From Komarekiella atlantica HA4396-MV6 (GTDB lineage Bacteria > Cyanobacteriota > Cyanobacteriia > Cyanobacteriales > Nostocaceae), in NCBI GenBank assembly GCA_019359395.1, contig JAHHHK010000034.1, positions 1 to 64,000 on the forward strand: 64,000 nt of DNA, read 5' to 3'. The translations under genes were made by a program, and so were the position numbers. The notes under the pieces are model-generated. The model ran no database searches and was not told the origin of the DNA. It saw only the letters and a list, made by a program, of their open reading frames with translations. Below, piece after piece: positions 8,840-17,066 of the stretch. Position 1 is the stretch's first letter. Every line of letters begins with the position of its first letter.

Positions 8840-10558
8840 ATGAATTTATCTCTTCAAGTTAAAACTATTGTTTTAACATGTTTTTCATGTATTAGTAATT
8901 CTCATCCATTATTTGCCCAATCTACACCTCCATCGGGTGTAACTATTCCTCCAAATACTCCCGGTAAAGTCGAACAAACAATTCCCCAGCCGATACCATC
9001 CCCAACTTATTCCACTCCTTCATCTCCCAGTAGTCCCATTTTGTCTCCAAATCCAACTGAAAATCCATTGGATATAATTCCCACAGGTGAAAGCTTTTTT
9101 GTAAAAGAAATTCAAATTATGGGCAATACTATTTTAAAAGAAGAAATTGCCAAATTAAAACAAACACTAGAAAATAAAGACATCACCTTCGAGCAGCTTT
9201 TAGAATTGCGATCGCAAATCACCCAACTCTACATCCAAGAAGGTTACATCACTAGTGGTGCATTTATCCTCAACAACCAAAATCTTAACAGTGGTATAGT
9301 TCAAATCCAAATAGTTGAAGGAGAATTAGAAGCTGTAGAATTAAGCGGATTGCAAAGGCTTCAAGAAGGATATGTGCGTTCTCGAATTGCTCGTGCTACG
9401 CAGACACCCCTCAACCAAAAACGACTCGAACAAGCATTGCAATTATTACAAGTTGACCCTTTAATTGCGCGGGTTAACGCCGAACTCACAGCCGGAAGTA
9501 CTCCCGGAAGCAACATTTTACGCTTGCAACTCAAGGAAGCACCTGCATTTCACGTTGGAATAGAAATTGCTAATAGCCAATCTCCCAGCATCGGTTCTGA
9601 ACAAGGAAGTGTATTCATCGAACATCAAAACTTACTAGGTTTTGGTGATAAATTCTATGCTAAATATGGAATTACCGAAGGGTTAAACCTCTACGATTTC
9701 AGCTACAACGTTCCTTTTAATGCTTTAGATGGAACAATTGGTATCCGCTATAACAACAGCAATAGTAAAATTATTGAAGACGACTTCCGCAATTTCAATA
9801 TTCGCAGCGAAAGTCGCACCCTTTCATTTAACGTTCGTCAACCATTACAGCGCACTCCTAACAACGAATTTGCTCTTGGTTTAGCATTCGATTTACGTCG
9901 CTCTCAGACATTCTTATTCAATGATATCCCCTTCTCATTTTCTGAAGGCCCCAAAGCAGGAGAATCAAAAGTTACAGTAATTCGGTTTTCTCAAGATTGG
10001 TTGCAGCGAGATGCAGATAGAGTTTTAGCCGCGCGATCGCAATTTAGTATAGGTATAGGTGCATTCGACGCTACAGTAAATGATCTAGGCATAGACGGGC
10101 GATTTTTCACCTGGTTGGGGCAATTTCAATGGGTGCAAAGATTATCTGCTCGTGCGCTCATACTAGCAAAAATTGACGTGCAATTAACTGGTGACTCTCT
10201 ACTTTCTATAGAAAAATTTAGCATTGGTGGAATTGAAACAGTTCGCGGATATAACCAGAATCAAGTTGTTACCGACAATGGGATAATTGCCTCTGTTGAA
10301 GCTCTTATTCCTCTGACATCTAACACTAATACCCTACAGTTAGTACCATTTTTCGATTTTGGTACGGGGTGGAATAATCGCGTCAGGAATTCCAGTTACC
10401 AAACCCTTACTAGCCTGGGTTTAGGCTTAAGATGGCAACCATTTCAAGGATTAATTTTACGTGCAGATTACGCAATTCCACTTTTTGGAATCGAGAATAA
10501 AGGTGACTCACTGCAAGATAATGGATTTAATTTATCGTTGCGCTATCAACCTTTTTAA
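8840..10558 (+). CDS. Two-partner secretion outer-membrane transporter (ShlB/FhaC/HecB family)
   Basis: TpsB proteins are 16-strand outer-membrane barrels that export one large beta-helical partner. The 572-residue product has a signal peptide (cleavage probably after about residue 26, LFAQS), a Pro/Thr/Ser-rich linker (about 28-80), a POTRA region (about 85-245; FFVKEIQIMGNTIL and LYIQEGYITSGAFIL are typical) and a C-terminal barrel (about 250-572). The barrel contains the conserved GGIETVRGYNQNQVV motif near residue 470 and ends in an aromatic residue (RYQPF) as outer-membrane barrels do. The likely cargo is the convergent haemagglutinin-type gene at 11635-15510. Confidence 0.93.
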   Translation: MNLSLQVKTIVLTCFSCISNSHPLFAQSTPPSGVTIPPNTPGKVEQTIPQPIPSPTYSTPSSPSSPILSPNPTENPLDIIPTGESFFVKEIQIMGNTILKEEIAKLKQTLENKDITFEQLLELRSQITQLYIQEGYITSGAFILNNQNLNSGIVQIQIVEGELEAVELSGLQRLQEGYVRSRIARATQTPLNQKRLEQALQLLQVDPLIARVNAELTAGSTPGSNILRLQLKEAPAFHVGIEIANSQSPSIGSEQGSVFIEHQNLLGFGDKFYAKYGITEGLNLYDFSYNVPFNALDGTIGIRYNNSNSKIIEDDFRNFNIRSESRTLSFNVRQPLQRTPNNEFALGLAFDLRRSQTFLFNDIPFSFSEGPKAGESKVTVIRFSQDWLQRDADRVLAARSQFSIGIGAFDATVNDLGIDGRFFTWLGQFQWVQRLSARALILAKIDVQLTGDSLLSIEKFSIGGIETVRGYNQNQVVTDNGIIASVEALIPLTSNTNTLQLVPFFDFGTGWNNRVRNSSYQTLTSLGLGLRWQPFQGLILRADYAIPLFGIENKGDSLQDNGFNLSLRYQPF

Positions 10559-10704
10559 GTGTTTGAAATTTTAAATAAATTGCCAGACTAGGAGATATTA
10601 CTGTTTACCCAGCGGGTACTACCCAGTAGTGCTAAGTGCGATCGCATGTTTTGAAAACGCACATTTATACCATTTTGAAGAAAGAATGCAACACATAGAC
10701 CACT

Positions 10705-10733
10705 GTAGAGACGTTGCAATGCAACGTCTCTAC
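10705..10733. repeat. REP palindrome
   Basis: A perfect 29-base palindrome with arms GTAGAGACGTTGCA and TGCAACGTCTCTAC. It is identical to the copies around and inside the RAYT gene at 54878-55465. Confidence 0.85.
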
Positions 10734-10745
10734 TCAACACAATGG

Positions 10746-10886
10746 ATGGAAAATTTAACTGATTTCGTTAATGCGTTCCTACACTGGCTAATCGGTGCGT
10801 TGGAAAGTATATTGAGTTGGAGTATTATTTGTGTACAGGCGATCGCTTCTGTAGTGTACTTCTTATATATTGCTGTAATTAAATAG
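10746..10886 (+). CDS. Possible small membrane protein
   Basis: An in-frame ATG at 10746 opens a 46-residue frame (MENLTDFVNAFLHWLIGALE at the start) with amphipathic then strongly hydrophobic sequence (SWSIICVQAIASVVYFLYIAVIK). The longer frame from a GTG at 10629 runs through a REP palindrome and is unlikely. No clear ribosome binding site is seen. It may be a real single-helix membrane peptide between the transporter and protease genes, or chance. Confidence 0.25.
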   Translation: MENLTDFVNAFLHWLIGALESILSWSIICVQAIASVVYFLYIAVIK

Positions 10887-10957
10887 GTAGCGCTGATAAT
10901 ACTATCGCAATGTAAATACTACAATCATTGAAGCAAGTAAAAGTAGGTGTAATTGTT

Positions 10958-11230
10958 ATGCAATCTATTTTCTGGAGTGTAGAAGAAGTAGCTCAAAGAG
11001 CTAAACAGTTTTACGAAAACGGTATTCGTCAAAATGTCGAATATGATGACAATATTGGTAAGATGATCGTGATTGATGCAGAAACGGGTGAATATGGGAT
11101 CGATCCAACTGGTGTAGAGACAGCGTTAAAGTTAAAACAGAAGAACCCTAATGCTAGATTGTTTACTATACGGATTGGTTATGATGTTGCTGTAAGTTTT
11201 GGTGGTGCAATGGAGCGTACTGCTGAATGA
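10958..11230 (+). CDS. Small conserved-type protein paired with a retropepsin-like protease
   Basis: The start is set at the ATG at 10958 (MQSIFWSVEEVAQRAKQFYE); an earlier TTG at 10928 would add ten residues. The roughly 90-residue soluble protein has no signal peptide, an acidic middle (YDDNIGKMIVIDAETGEYGI) and a C-terminal RIGYDVAVSFGGAMERT stretch. Its stop overlaps the next gene's start by four bases (ATGA), so the two are translationally coupled. From memory such short proteins often precede clan AA aspartic protease genes in cyanobacteria, but their function is not known. An antitoxin- or substrate-like role is only a guess. Confidence 0.7.
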   Translation: MQSIFWSVEEVAQRAKQFYENGIRQNVEYDDNIGKMIVIDAETGEYGIDPTGVETALKLKQKNPNARLFTIRIGYDVAVSFGGAMERTAE

Positions 11231-11592
11231 TTGATGGAAAAGTAATAGATGGTAGTGTGATAATTCCAGTGATTTTTCGTTTACCTTCGCAACCAGATTT
11301 CTCTTTGGATTTTATCATTGATACTGGATTTAATGACCATCTTACTTTACCATCACAGGCAGTCAGTGCAATGAATCTTCCGTTATATTCTAGTACATCT
11401 GCAAGGTTAGCCGATGGTAGTGAAGCTTTATTATCTATACATTTGGCAACAATTGTATGGGACGGTATAGAAAAATTAGTTCCAGTTTTAGCTGCTGGTT
11501 ATAAACCTTTGCTTGGAACTTCACTCATGAGAGGATATCATCTAGAAATAGATTTTCAAGACAATGGTTTAGTTTCTTTAGAAAAACTCTAA
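11227..11592 (+). CDS. Clan AA (retropepsin-like) aspartic protease
   Basis: This 121-residue protein is one retropepsin lobe. The catalytic motif IIDTGFNDHLTLP has Asp32-Thr33-Gly34, and the second conserved block LLGTSLMRGYHLEIDF lies near residue 101-116. Retropepsins act as homodimers, each subunit giving one aspartate, and the length fits. There is no signal peptide, so it acts in the cytoplasm. The ATGA overlap with the upstream gene makes them one operon. The pair sits between the TpsB and TpsA genes; whether it takes part in that secretion system is unknown. Confidence 0.82.
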   Translation: MIDGKVIDGSVIIPVIFRLPSQPDFSLDFIIDTGFNDHLTLPSQAVSAMNLPLYSSTSARLADGSEALLSIHLATIVWDGIEKLVPVLAAGYKPLLGTSLMRGYHLEIDFQDNGLVSLEKL

Positions 11593-11634
11593 TCGATTAT
11601 AGGACTTACGCAAAACATAACGAAAGATGCTTGA

Positions 11635-14600
11635 TCAATTATTTTGGCATTCCCGACTCATTACCAGTCGTCCATCGGAGAGTCGATATACACCAGTTGG
11701 TTCGATAATGCGATCGCCTTTTTTCCAAGGACGCGATACATTTTCATTATTGACACTACGCACTCTATCTGTGGAATAGTTAGACATTGATACATCACCG
11801 GGACGGTTGGGTAAAGCACCTCCACCTGTGATGATGAAGCTACTTTCTTGTTTTTTATTTGCACGAGCTATGCAGCTATTAGCAATGAGTGCATTTGTGT
11901 CGATCGCGTTAGCAGGAAGTTCGGTGAGGCTATTTTGAATTGCACTGTTGTCAGGAGAGTTAACATTAACAGTACCCGATAAACCAACTCCCGAAAAGGC
12001 TGTGATGTATTTCGATACATCGCTGGGTTGAGTACCGACAAATACGCCTTGGGCGTTGATTCTCACTCGACCACCGCGAGAGTTATCTGAGTTAGCGCCA
12101 ATACGGCTATTTTCGAGGGCGATTAATAAATCAGTGTCGATGTTAATATTACCACCGATGACGTTTTCGCCTGTGGCATCGGTAGTGATGTTGCTGTTGC
12201 GACGGAGGGTTAAATTTTGGGTGTTGAGGTTGATGGTTGCTTGTTCGCGGTTGGGGTCTTTGTTGGGGCTGCGGGTGTTAGCATTGATGGAGGCTTTGTT
12301 ATCTAAACGGATGCGCGAGGCGTTGATGGTCATGATACCTGCGTTACCTGTTCCTCTGCTATTGACTAATACTTCCGCACCATTGCGTACAAGTAATTGA
12401 GGAGTGTCAATCCTCAAATCTCCAGCATTTCCGGTTGAGTTGGGTTCAGCAGAAGCTAATAAGCCACTAGGAAAACGACCGTCAGCAGACCTACCAATTA
12501 ATTCAATTTGACGTGAGGCATTAACAGTTAAATTTCCAGCTTTTCCTGCACCAAATGTTCCATTAAAGACCTGTGCCCCATCTCGCACAAGTAAATTTTG
12601 GGTATCAACCTGCAAATTTCCTGCATCTCCAGTTGACCCAGCATAAGCAGAAGCATTCAAGCCACTTAAAAAACGACCATCAATAGATGTACCAGTCAGT
12701 TGCACGCTATTAGCAGCATTGACAGTCAAATTACCTCCCTTACCTGCACTAAATGTAGCAGTGCTAACTGCTGCCCCATCTCGCACTAGTAAATCTTGGG
12801 TATTAATCGTTAAACTTCCTGCATCTCCAGTTGAACCTTGTTGAACAGAAGTAACCAAGCCACTAATAATCTGACCATCCGCAGATGAACCAATTAGTTC
12901 TACCTTACCAGAAGCGTTTACAGCCAAATTACCTGCTTTACCTCTGCCAGATGTTGAAGCAGTTAACTGTGCCCCATCCCGCACAAATAAATCTTGGGCG
13001 TTAACTGTCAAATCTCCCGCATCCCCAGTTGAACCTGCTAGAGCAGAAGTAGAGAAAACACTAGGAGTATTATTATCTGCGGATGTACCAATCAGTTCTG
13101 CTTTGCCTGTGACATTAACAGTCAAATTTCCTCCTTTTCCCTGACCAGATGTGACTGCACCAACCTGTCCACCATCGCGCACAAGTACATTTTGGGCGTT
13201 AATCATTAAGTCTCCCGCGTCTCCTGTTAAGCCTTGGTTCGCAGATGTATTCAAGCTGCTATTAAAAAGACCGTTAGCAGACACACCAATCACTTCTACA
13301 CTACCGCTTGCATTGATAGTCAAATTGCCTCCTCTACCTGCACCAGATGTACCAGTGATAACCTGTGCCCCATCTTTCACAAGTAAATCTTGAGTGGTAA
13401 TCGTCAATTTTCCGGCATCACCAGTTGAGTTTGCATTAGCAGAAGCACCCAAAACACTCAAAAAACGACCGTCAGCAGAAGTACCAATTAGTTGCACCTT
13501 GTTAGAGGTATTGACTGTCAAATTCCCTCCTTTGCCTGCACTAAATGTACCAGTACCAACCTGTGCCCCATCTTGCACAATTAAATCTTGGCTAGTAATT
13601 GTCAAATCTCCTGCGTTTCCAGATGAGCCTGATTCAGCAGAAGCAGCCAAACCACTAAAAAAACGACCATCAGCAGAAGAACCAATAATTTCCACGCTAC
13701 CGTCAGCATTAACAGTCAAATTTCCTCCATTACCTTTACCAAAGGTAGAAGTACTGACTCGTGCCCCATCACGAATACTGAAACTACCCGCATTAATCCT
13801 TATATTCCCTGCATCTCCAGACCCAAAAGTAATACTAGACATAGTACTGAGACTATTGGGTGAGCTAGGTGAACGACCCACAACTTCTACTAAGTCTTTG
13901 GCATCTATGGTCAAATTTCCTGCTTTACCTATACCAGATGTTAAAGCTGTGACTACTCCACCGTCACGAATACTTAAACGATCTGCACTAATGCTCAGAT
14001 TTCCTGCATCTCCAGACCCAAAAGTAGCAGTAGAAATAGTGCTGCTAGCATTGAGTGAACCACCCACAACCTCTACTGAGTCTTTGGCATTTATTGTCAA
14101 ATTTCCTCCAAGACCAAGCTCAGTACTAGTAGTAATATCTCCACCATCATTAATACTCAATCGTTGTGTATTAATAGTTAATTCCCCACTCTTGCCACTA
14201 CCAAGAACGCTGGTTGTTAGTCTACTGCCTGTAGTAATTGTCTCTCCAGTTTGTGGATTAATAAATGTTGCTATGCCGCTCAAGCTAACGGAGTTTGAAG
14301 CGTTAACTAATAAGTCACCACTGTTACCACTGCCAGAAGATTGTGTACCAATGTTTCCACCGTTAGCAAGTGTAAGCGATCGCGCATTAATTGTAATATT
14401 CCCAGTATCGCCCAAAGAGTTTTCTAAACCCAGACTTGCAATATTACTAAAATTATCTAGTGTCACATTGTCAGTTGCATTAACTACAACATCTCCAGCA
14501 GAAATACCCGGTGTACCTTCTGCAGCACCAAGAGTTGCCGTGATAAAACTATTTCCAAAAAGGCTCAAGTTTCCAGTATTAACTGATATTGCGCCTCCTC

Positions 14601-15510
14601 CAGTTGTCACAGCAAAGGCGTTATTTTGCAAGATAATATCCGCTTTCGGTATACCTTCTGGAAAGGCTAACTGCATTTGATTACCGCTACCAATCAACTC
14701 AATAGTTCCTGTTCCTGCAACTGCACCTAATTCCAAACGATTTCCTGACGAACCTGCAACACCACCATCTAATGTAATATCTCCACCTATTAAATAAAGA
14801 CTTCCTGGTGTGGTAATTTGACGACTACGGTTAATTATTCCGCTTTGATTAATCTGATTAAACAGCAACGCCGAAGGATTCACCGTTAACAAAGATGCTA
14901 CTTGGGGATTTATGGCACTAAAATTTCCCTGCTTGCCAAACTGCACCGCATTAGCTGTAGTCGCTGCAAACGAACCTTGTAAATCTAAACTCGCATTCTG
15001 CCCAAAAATAATTCCATTAGGATTAATCAAGAATAAATTGGCATTAGAAGCAGCTATATTACCGTTAATAACCTGGAAAGTACCCAATCTACCCAATATC
15101 TCAGAGCGGTTTCCACCCGTGACCCTCGCCAAAATATTCTGTATATCTGCACTAGGACTCAAAAAATAAGCTCCCCGTCCCTCGCTGACGTTAAATTCTC
15201 GGAAACTATGAAACAGGTTAATTCCGCGAGTTGCACCACCAGTAATTACTTCAACTGGTAAACCATTAAGATTAAAATTAGTTACAACATTGGAATTTTC
15301 AGCCCCTAATGTGTTGTCAGGCGCGATCGCACTTTGGGCAAAAACAGGAGTTTGAACAAATGCGACTATTCCAAATAGACTCCATATACTTGCTGTTTTC
15401 AAACACAGATTGCAGAATTTTTTGTTGATCGCAGCAGTTTGATTAAAAGATTGTGTTGTTGAGGATAGTTGCACAATAATAGCTTGATACTGTGGCGATC
15501 GCGTAACCAT
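11635..15510 (-). CDS. Filamentous haemagglutinin-type exoprotein (TpsA)
   Basis: The 1291-residue protein has a long signal peptide (cleavage near residue 58, PVFAQS), a TPS secretion domain (about 70-300, with LFLINPNGIIFG; NPNGI at 163-167) and a passenger of beta-helix repeats. From about residue 470 to 1060 there are about nine units of roughly 62-66 residues, each beginning GNLTVNAxxxVELIG, passing through SADGRF and GDAGDLTI, and ending QDLLVRDGAQV. The C-terminus (GDRIIEPTGVYRLSDGRLVM) matches the tail usual in cyanobacterial members. It should be exported by the transporter at 8840-10558 and stay at or leave the cell surface. The repeats suggest an adhesin. The protein ends near two Cys residues (SCIARA and RECQ). 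Confidence 0.92.
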   Translation of the reverse strand: MVTRSPQYQAIIVQLSSTTQSFNQTAAINKKFCNLCLKTASIWSLFGIVAFVQTPVFAQSAIAPDNTLGAENSNVVTNFNLNGLPVEVITGGATRGINLFHSFREFNVSEGRGAYFLSPSADIQNILARVTGGNRSEILGRLGTFQVINGNIAASNANLFLINPNGIIFGQNASLDLQGSFAATTANAVQFGKQGNFSAINPQVASLLTVNPSALLFNQINQSGIINRSRQITTPGSLYLIGGDITLDGGVAGSSGNRLELGAVAGTGTIELIGSGNQMQLAFPEGIPKADIILQNNAFAVTTGGGAISVNTGNLSLFGNSFITATLGAAEGTPGISAGDVVVNATDNVTLDNFSNIASLGLENSLGDTGNITINARSLTLANGGNIGTQSSGSGNSGDLLVNASNSVSLSGIATFINPQTGETITTGSRLTTSVLGSGKSGELTINTQRLSINDGGDITTSTELGLGGNLTINAKDSVEVVGGSLNASSTISTATFGSGDAGNLSISADRLSIRDGGVVTALTSGIGKAGNLTIDAKDLVEVVGRSPSSPNSLSTMSSITFGSGDAGNIRINAGSFSIRDGARVSTSTFGKGNGGNLTVNADGSVEIIGSSADGRFFSGLAASAESGSSGNAGDLTITSQDLIVQDGAQVGTGTFSAGKGGNLTVNTSNKVQLIGTSADGRFLSVLGASANANSTGDAGKLTITTQDLLVKDGAQVITGTSGAGRGGNLTINASGSVEVIGVSANGLFNSSLNTSANQGLTGDAGDLMINAQNVLVRDGGQVGAVTSGQGKGGNLTVNVTGKAELIGTSADNNTPSVFSTSALAGSTGDAGDLTVNAQDLFVRDGAQLTASTSGRGKAGNLAVNASGKVELIGSSADGQIISGLVTSVQQGSTGDAGSLTINTQDLLVRDGAAVSTATFSAGKGGNLTVNAANSVQLTGTSIDGRFLSGLNASAYAGSTGDAGNLQVDTQNLLVRDGAQVFNGTFGAGKAGNLTVNASRQIELIGRSADGRFPSGLLASAEPNSTGNAGDLRIDTPQLLVRNGAEVLVNSRGTGNAGIMTINASRIRLDNKASINANTRSPNKDPNREQATINLNTQNLTLRRNSNITTDATGENVIGGNINIDTDLLIALENSRIGANSDNSRGGRVRINAQGVFVGTQPSDVSKYITAFSGVGLSGTVNVNSPDNSAIQNSLTELPANAIDTNALIANSCIARANKKQESSFIITGGGALPNRPGDVSMSNYSTDRVRSVNNENVSRPWKKGDRIIEPTGVYRLSDGRLVMSRECQNN

Positions 15511-15901
15511 AAGCTGTGATGAAAATCATTAATTTTATTTGTAGTATACCGCTATTTTAGACAAGAGATTTGTGATTTTCTTCTCGGAAACATTCATGAC
15601 AGAAATTTTCTGCACATTGGTGCTTGCAGTTTTCTGCAATCTGCTTGGCTGCAATCTGCAACTATGTGAGCAACGAGTTGAAAGATTTATTTTGAAAATC
15701 AGTTTAATCTAAGAACTATCAGGAACGATGAATAAACAAAAACACCAAATTAAATATTGATTGTTAATCAATTTCATCGTTTCTAAATTCCTCTAGTTAT
15801 CTGGGTTTTCCCTTTGGTTGCGATTCTGTTTAATACTTGAATCTCAATAATATCAATGAGATGCTCCCAATATGTTCACCAAAAAATCAGGAGTTGTGAA
15901 G
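15511..15901. other. Divergent intergenic region
   Basis: No gene seen. The region separates the exoprotein gene from a small gene on the other strand and must hold both promoters. Around 15605-15665 there is a run of imperfect repeats of TTTTCTGCAATCTGC type. AT-rich otherwise. Confidence 0.5.
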
Positions 15902-16159
15902 ATGTCTGCCTCTGAATCTGTGATGCACAATATATTTAACCAAATTGTTAGTGAATACCATCCTTTTGCAGAGTATCAAGGTTATGCAGAAGGTGAGAAT
16001 GGATTCATAGTCTACTATCAAGGAACGAATGGTCAGCAACATATGGTAGTAGATACAGAAGGAAACATTATCTCTGATTCGACGATGGGAACCACTCGTT
16101 CTCTAGAGATATTAGCTGTGGGTGTAGGTTTTATCTCGGCGTTGATAGGTGGTGAGTAA
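15902..16159 (+). CDS. Small protein of unknown function
   Basis: The ATG at 15902 is preferred because AGGAG lies eight bases upstream; the in-frame ATG at 15872 has no such site. The 85-residue product begins MSASESVMHNIFNQIVSEYH, has a polar middle (YYQGTNGQQHMVVDTEGNII) and ends in a hydrophobic stretch (LEILAVGVGFISALIGG) that could insert in a membrane or resemble a bacteriocin-like tail. No family was recognised. It lies in the surface and secretion locus, but this alone does not prove a link. Confidence 0.55.
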   Translation: MSASESVMHNIFNQIVSEYHPFAEYQGYAEGENGFIVYYQGTNGQQHMVVDTEGNIISDSTMGTTRSLEILAVGVGFISALIGGE

Positions 16160-16319
16160 GATTTTTAATCGTTAAGAAGTTGAAGGCGATCGCACCTGTA
16201 AATCCTAGCATCTGAAATGCGATCGCTCTTATCTACGCAACTATGATAGGTCTAAAGTGCGTAGTAGTAGTTAGATCCCTAAGTTACTGATAAATGTACA
16301 ACTTGTCGGAGACATATCA

Positions 16320-16688
16320 ATGCGTAAAAAATTTACCGAAATAGCATTAATCGCTGCTACATTCGTCGGTTCGTTAACCCTTGCATCCAGTAATGCTTAT
16401 GCACAAAATCCACAAGTTCAAGAGTACTTATATACCATTGAGCAAAATTTGAAACTGACTGAAATTAATCGCCAGAGCAACTGTAATTTATCACGCATTT
16501 TTGGAGAGTTGGACAATAACATTTCTTGTATGGGAGCTGAAGGTAACGCTTGCACTGTTACAATAGTATATCTTGCCGCTTTACAAGATTTAATCAATCA
16601 GGGTTTACTTTTGCCTCAAGATAGGAAGTATAGGAACATACACAAGGACATTATAAGCCTGCGTATTAGATCTGGATGTGCAGGATGA
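16320..16688 (+). CDS. Small exported protein of unknown function
   Basis: The 122-residue protein starts with a clear signal peptide (MRKKFTEIALIAATFVGSLT...), with cleavage expected after about residue 28 (NAYAQ). The mature part has four cysteines (in SNCNLS, ISCMG, NACTV and SGCAG), which could form two disulfides in the periplasm. GGAG lies a few bases upstream of the ATG. No family was recognised. It lies 378 bases before the CHAT-domain gene on the same strand. Confidence 0.65.
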   Translation: MRKKFTEIALIAATFVGSLTLASSNAYAQNPQVQEYLYTIEQNLKLTEINRQSNCNLSRIFGELDNNISCMGAEGNACTVTIVYLAALQDLINQGLLLPQDRKYRNIHKDIISLRIRSGCAG

Positions 16689-17066
16689 TTAAGTAGTTTC
16701 TTGCCGACATAGCAGATTCAATGGTATTGTTAATTCCATGTATAATACAGGATTTTACTTAATACCAAAATCTTTATAGAGACGTTATTTTTAACGTCTC
16801 TACATTCAAATTCATACTTAAAATTTAGCAACACTGCACAGTTATTTAAGACTCAACTAATTATTGGTAATCAAACAACTAGAGAAATTAAGAAATTTAA
16901 TTATGACTCGCTATTTTTATAACAAAAATATTAAGATATTTTTACAAATAAAATTAATTACTGTAACAATATAAATAACTACTCAACGTTATAAATCTTG
17001 GTTTGTAATTTTTCGATTTACTTATAACAAACATAGATTATATCCAGAATTTACAGGAGTTAAGCT
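16689..17066. other. Intergenic region upstream of the CHAT gene
   Basis: No gene seen. It holds one variant REP palindrome (16777-16803) and about 240 bases of very AT-rich DNA that probably contain the promoter of the next gene. AGGAG at about 17056 is the ribosome binding site for the GTG start at 17067. Confidence 0.5.
16777..16803. repeat. REP palindrome with a variant core
   Basis: TAGAGACGTTA and TAACGTCTCTA arms flank a short T-rich loop. The outer arms match the other REP copies, but the core TTGCAATGCAA is replaced. Confidence 0.7.

Noticed and set aside
13394-14680. Long open frame (428 codons) on the plus strand inside the exoprotein gene
   Set aside because: It mirrors the repeats of the minus-strand gene, is full of Pro/Leu/Lys repeats without any domain, and the opposite frame has clear signal peptide, TPS domain and tail.
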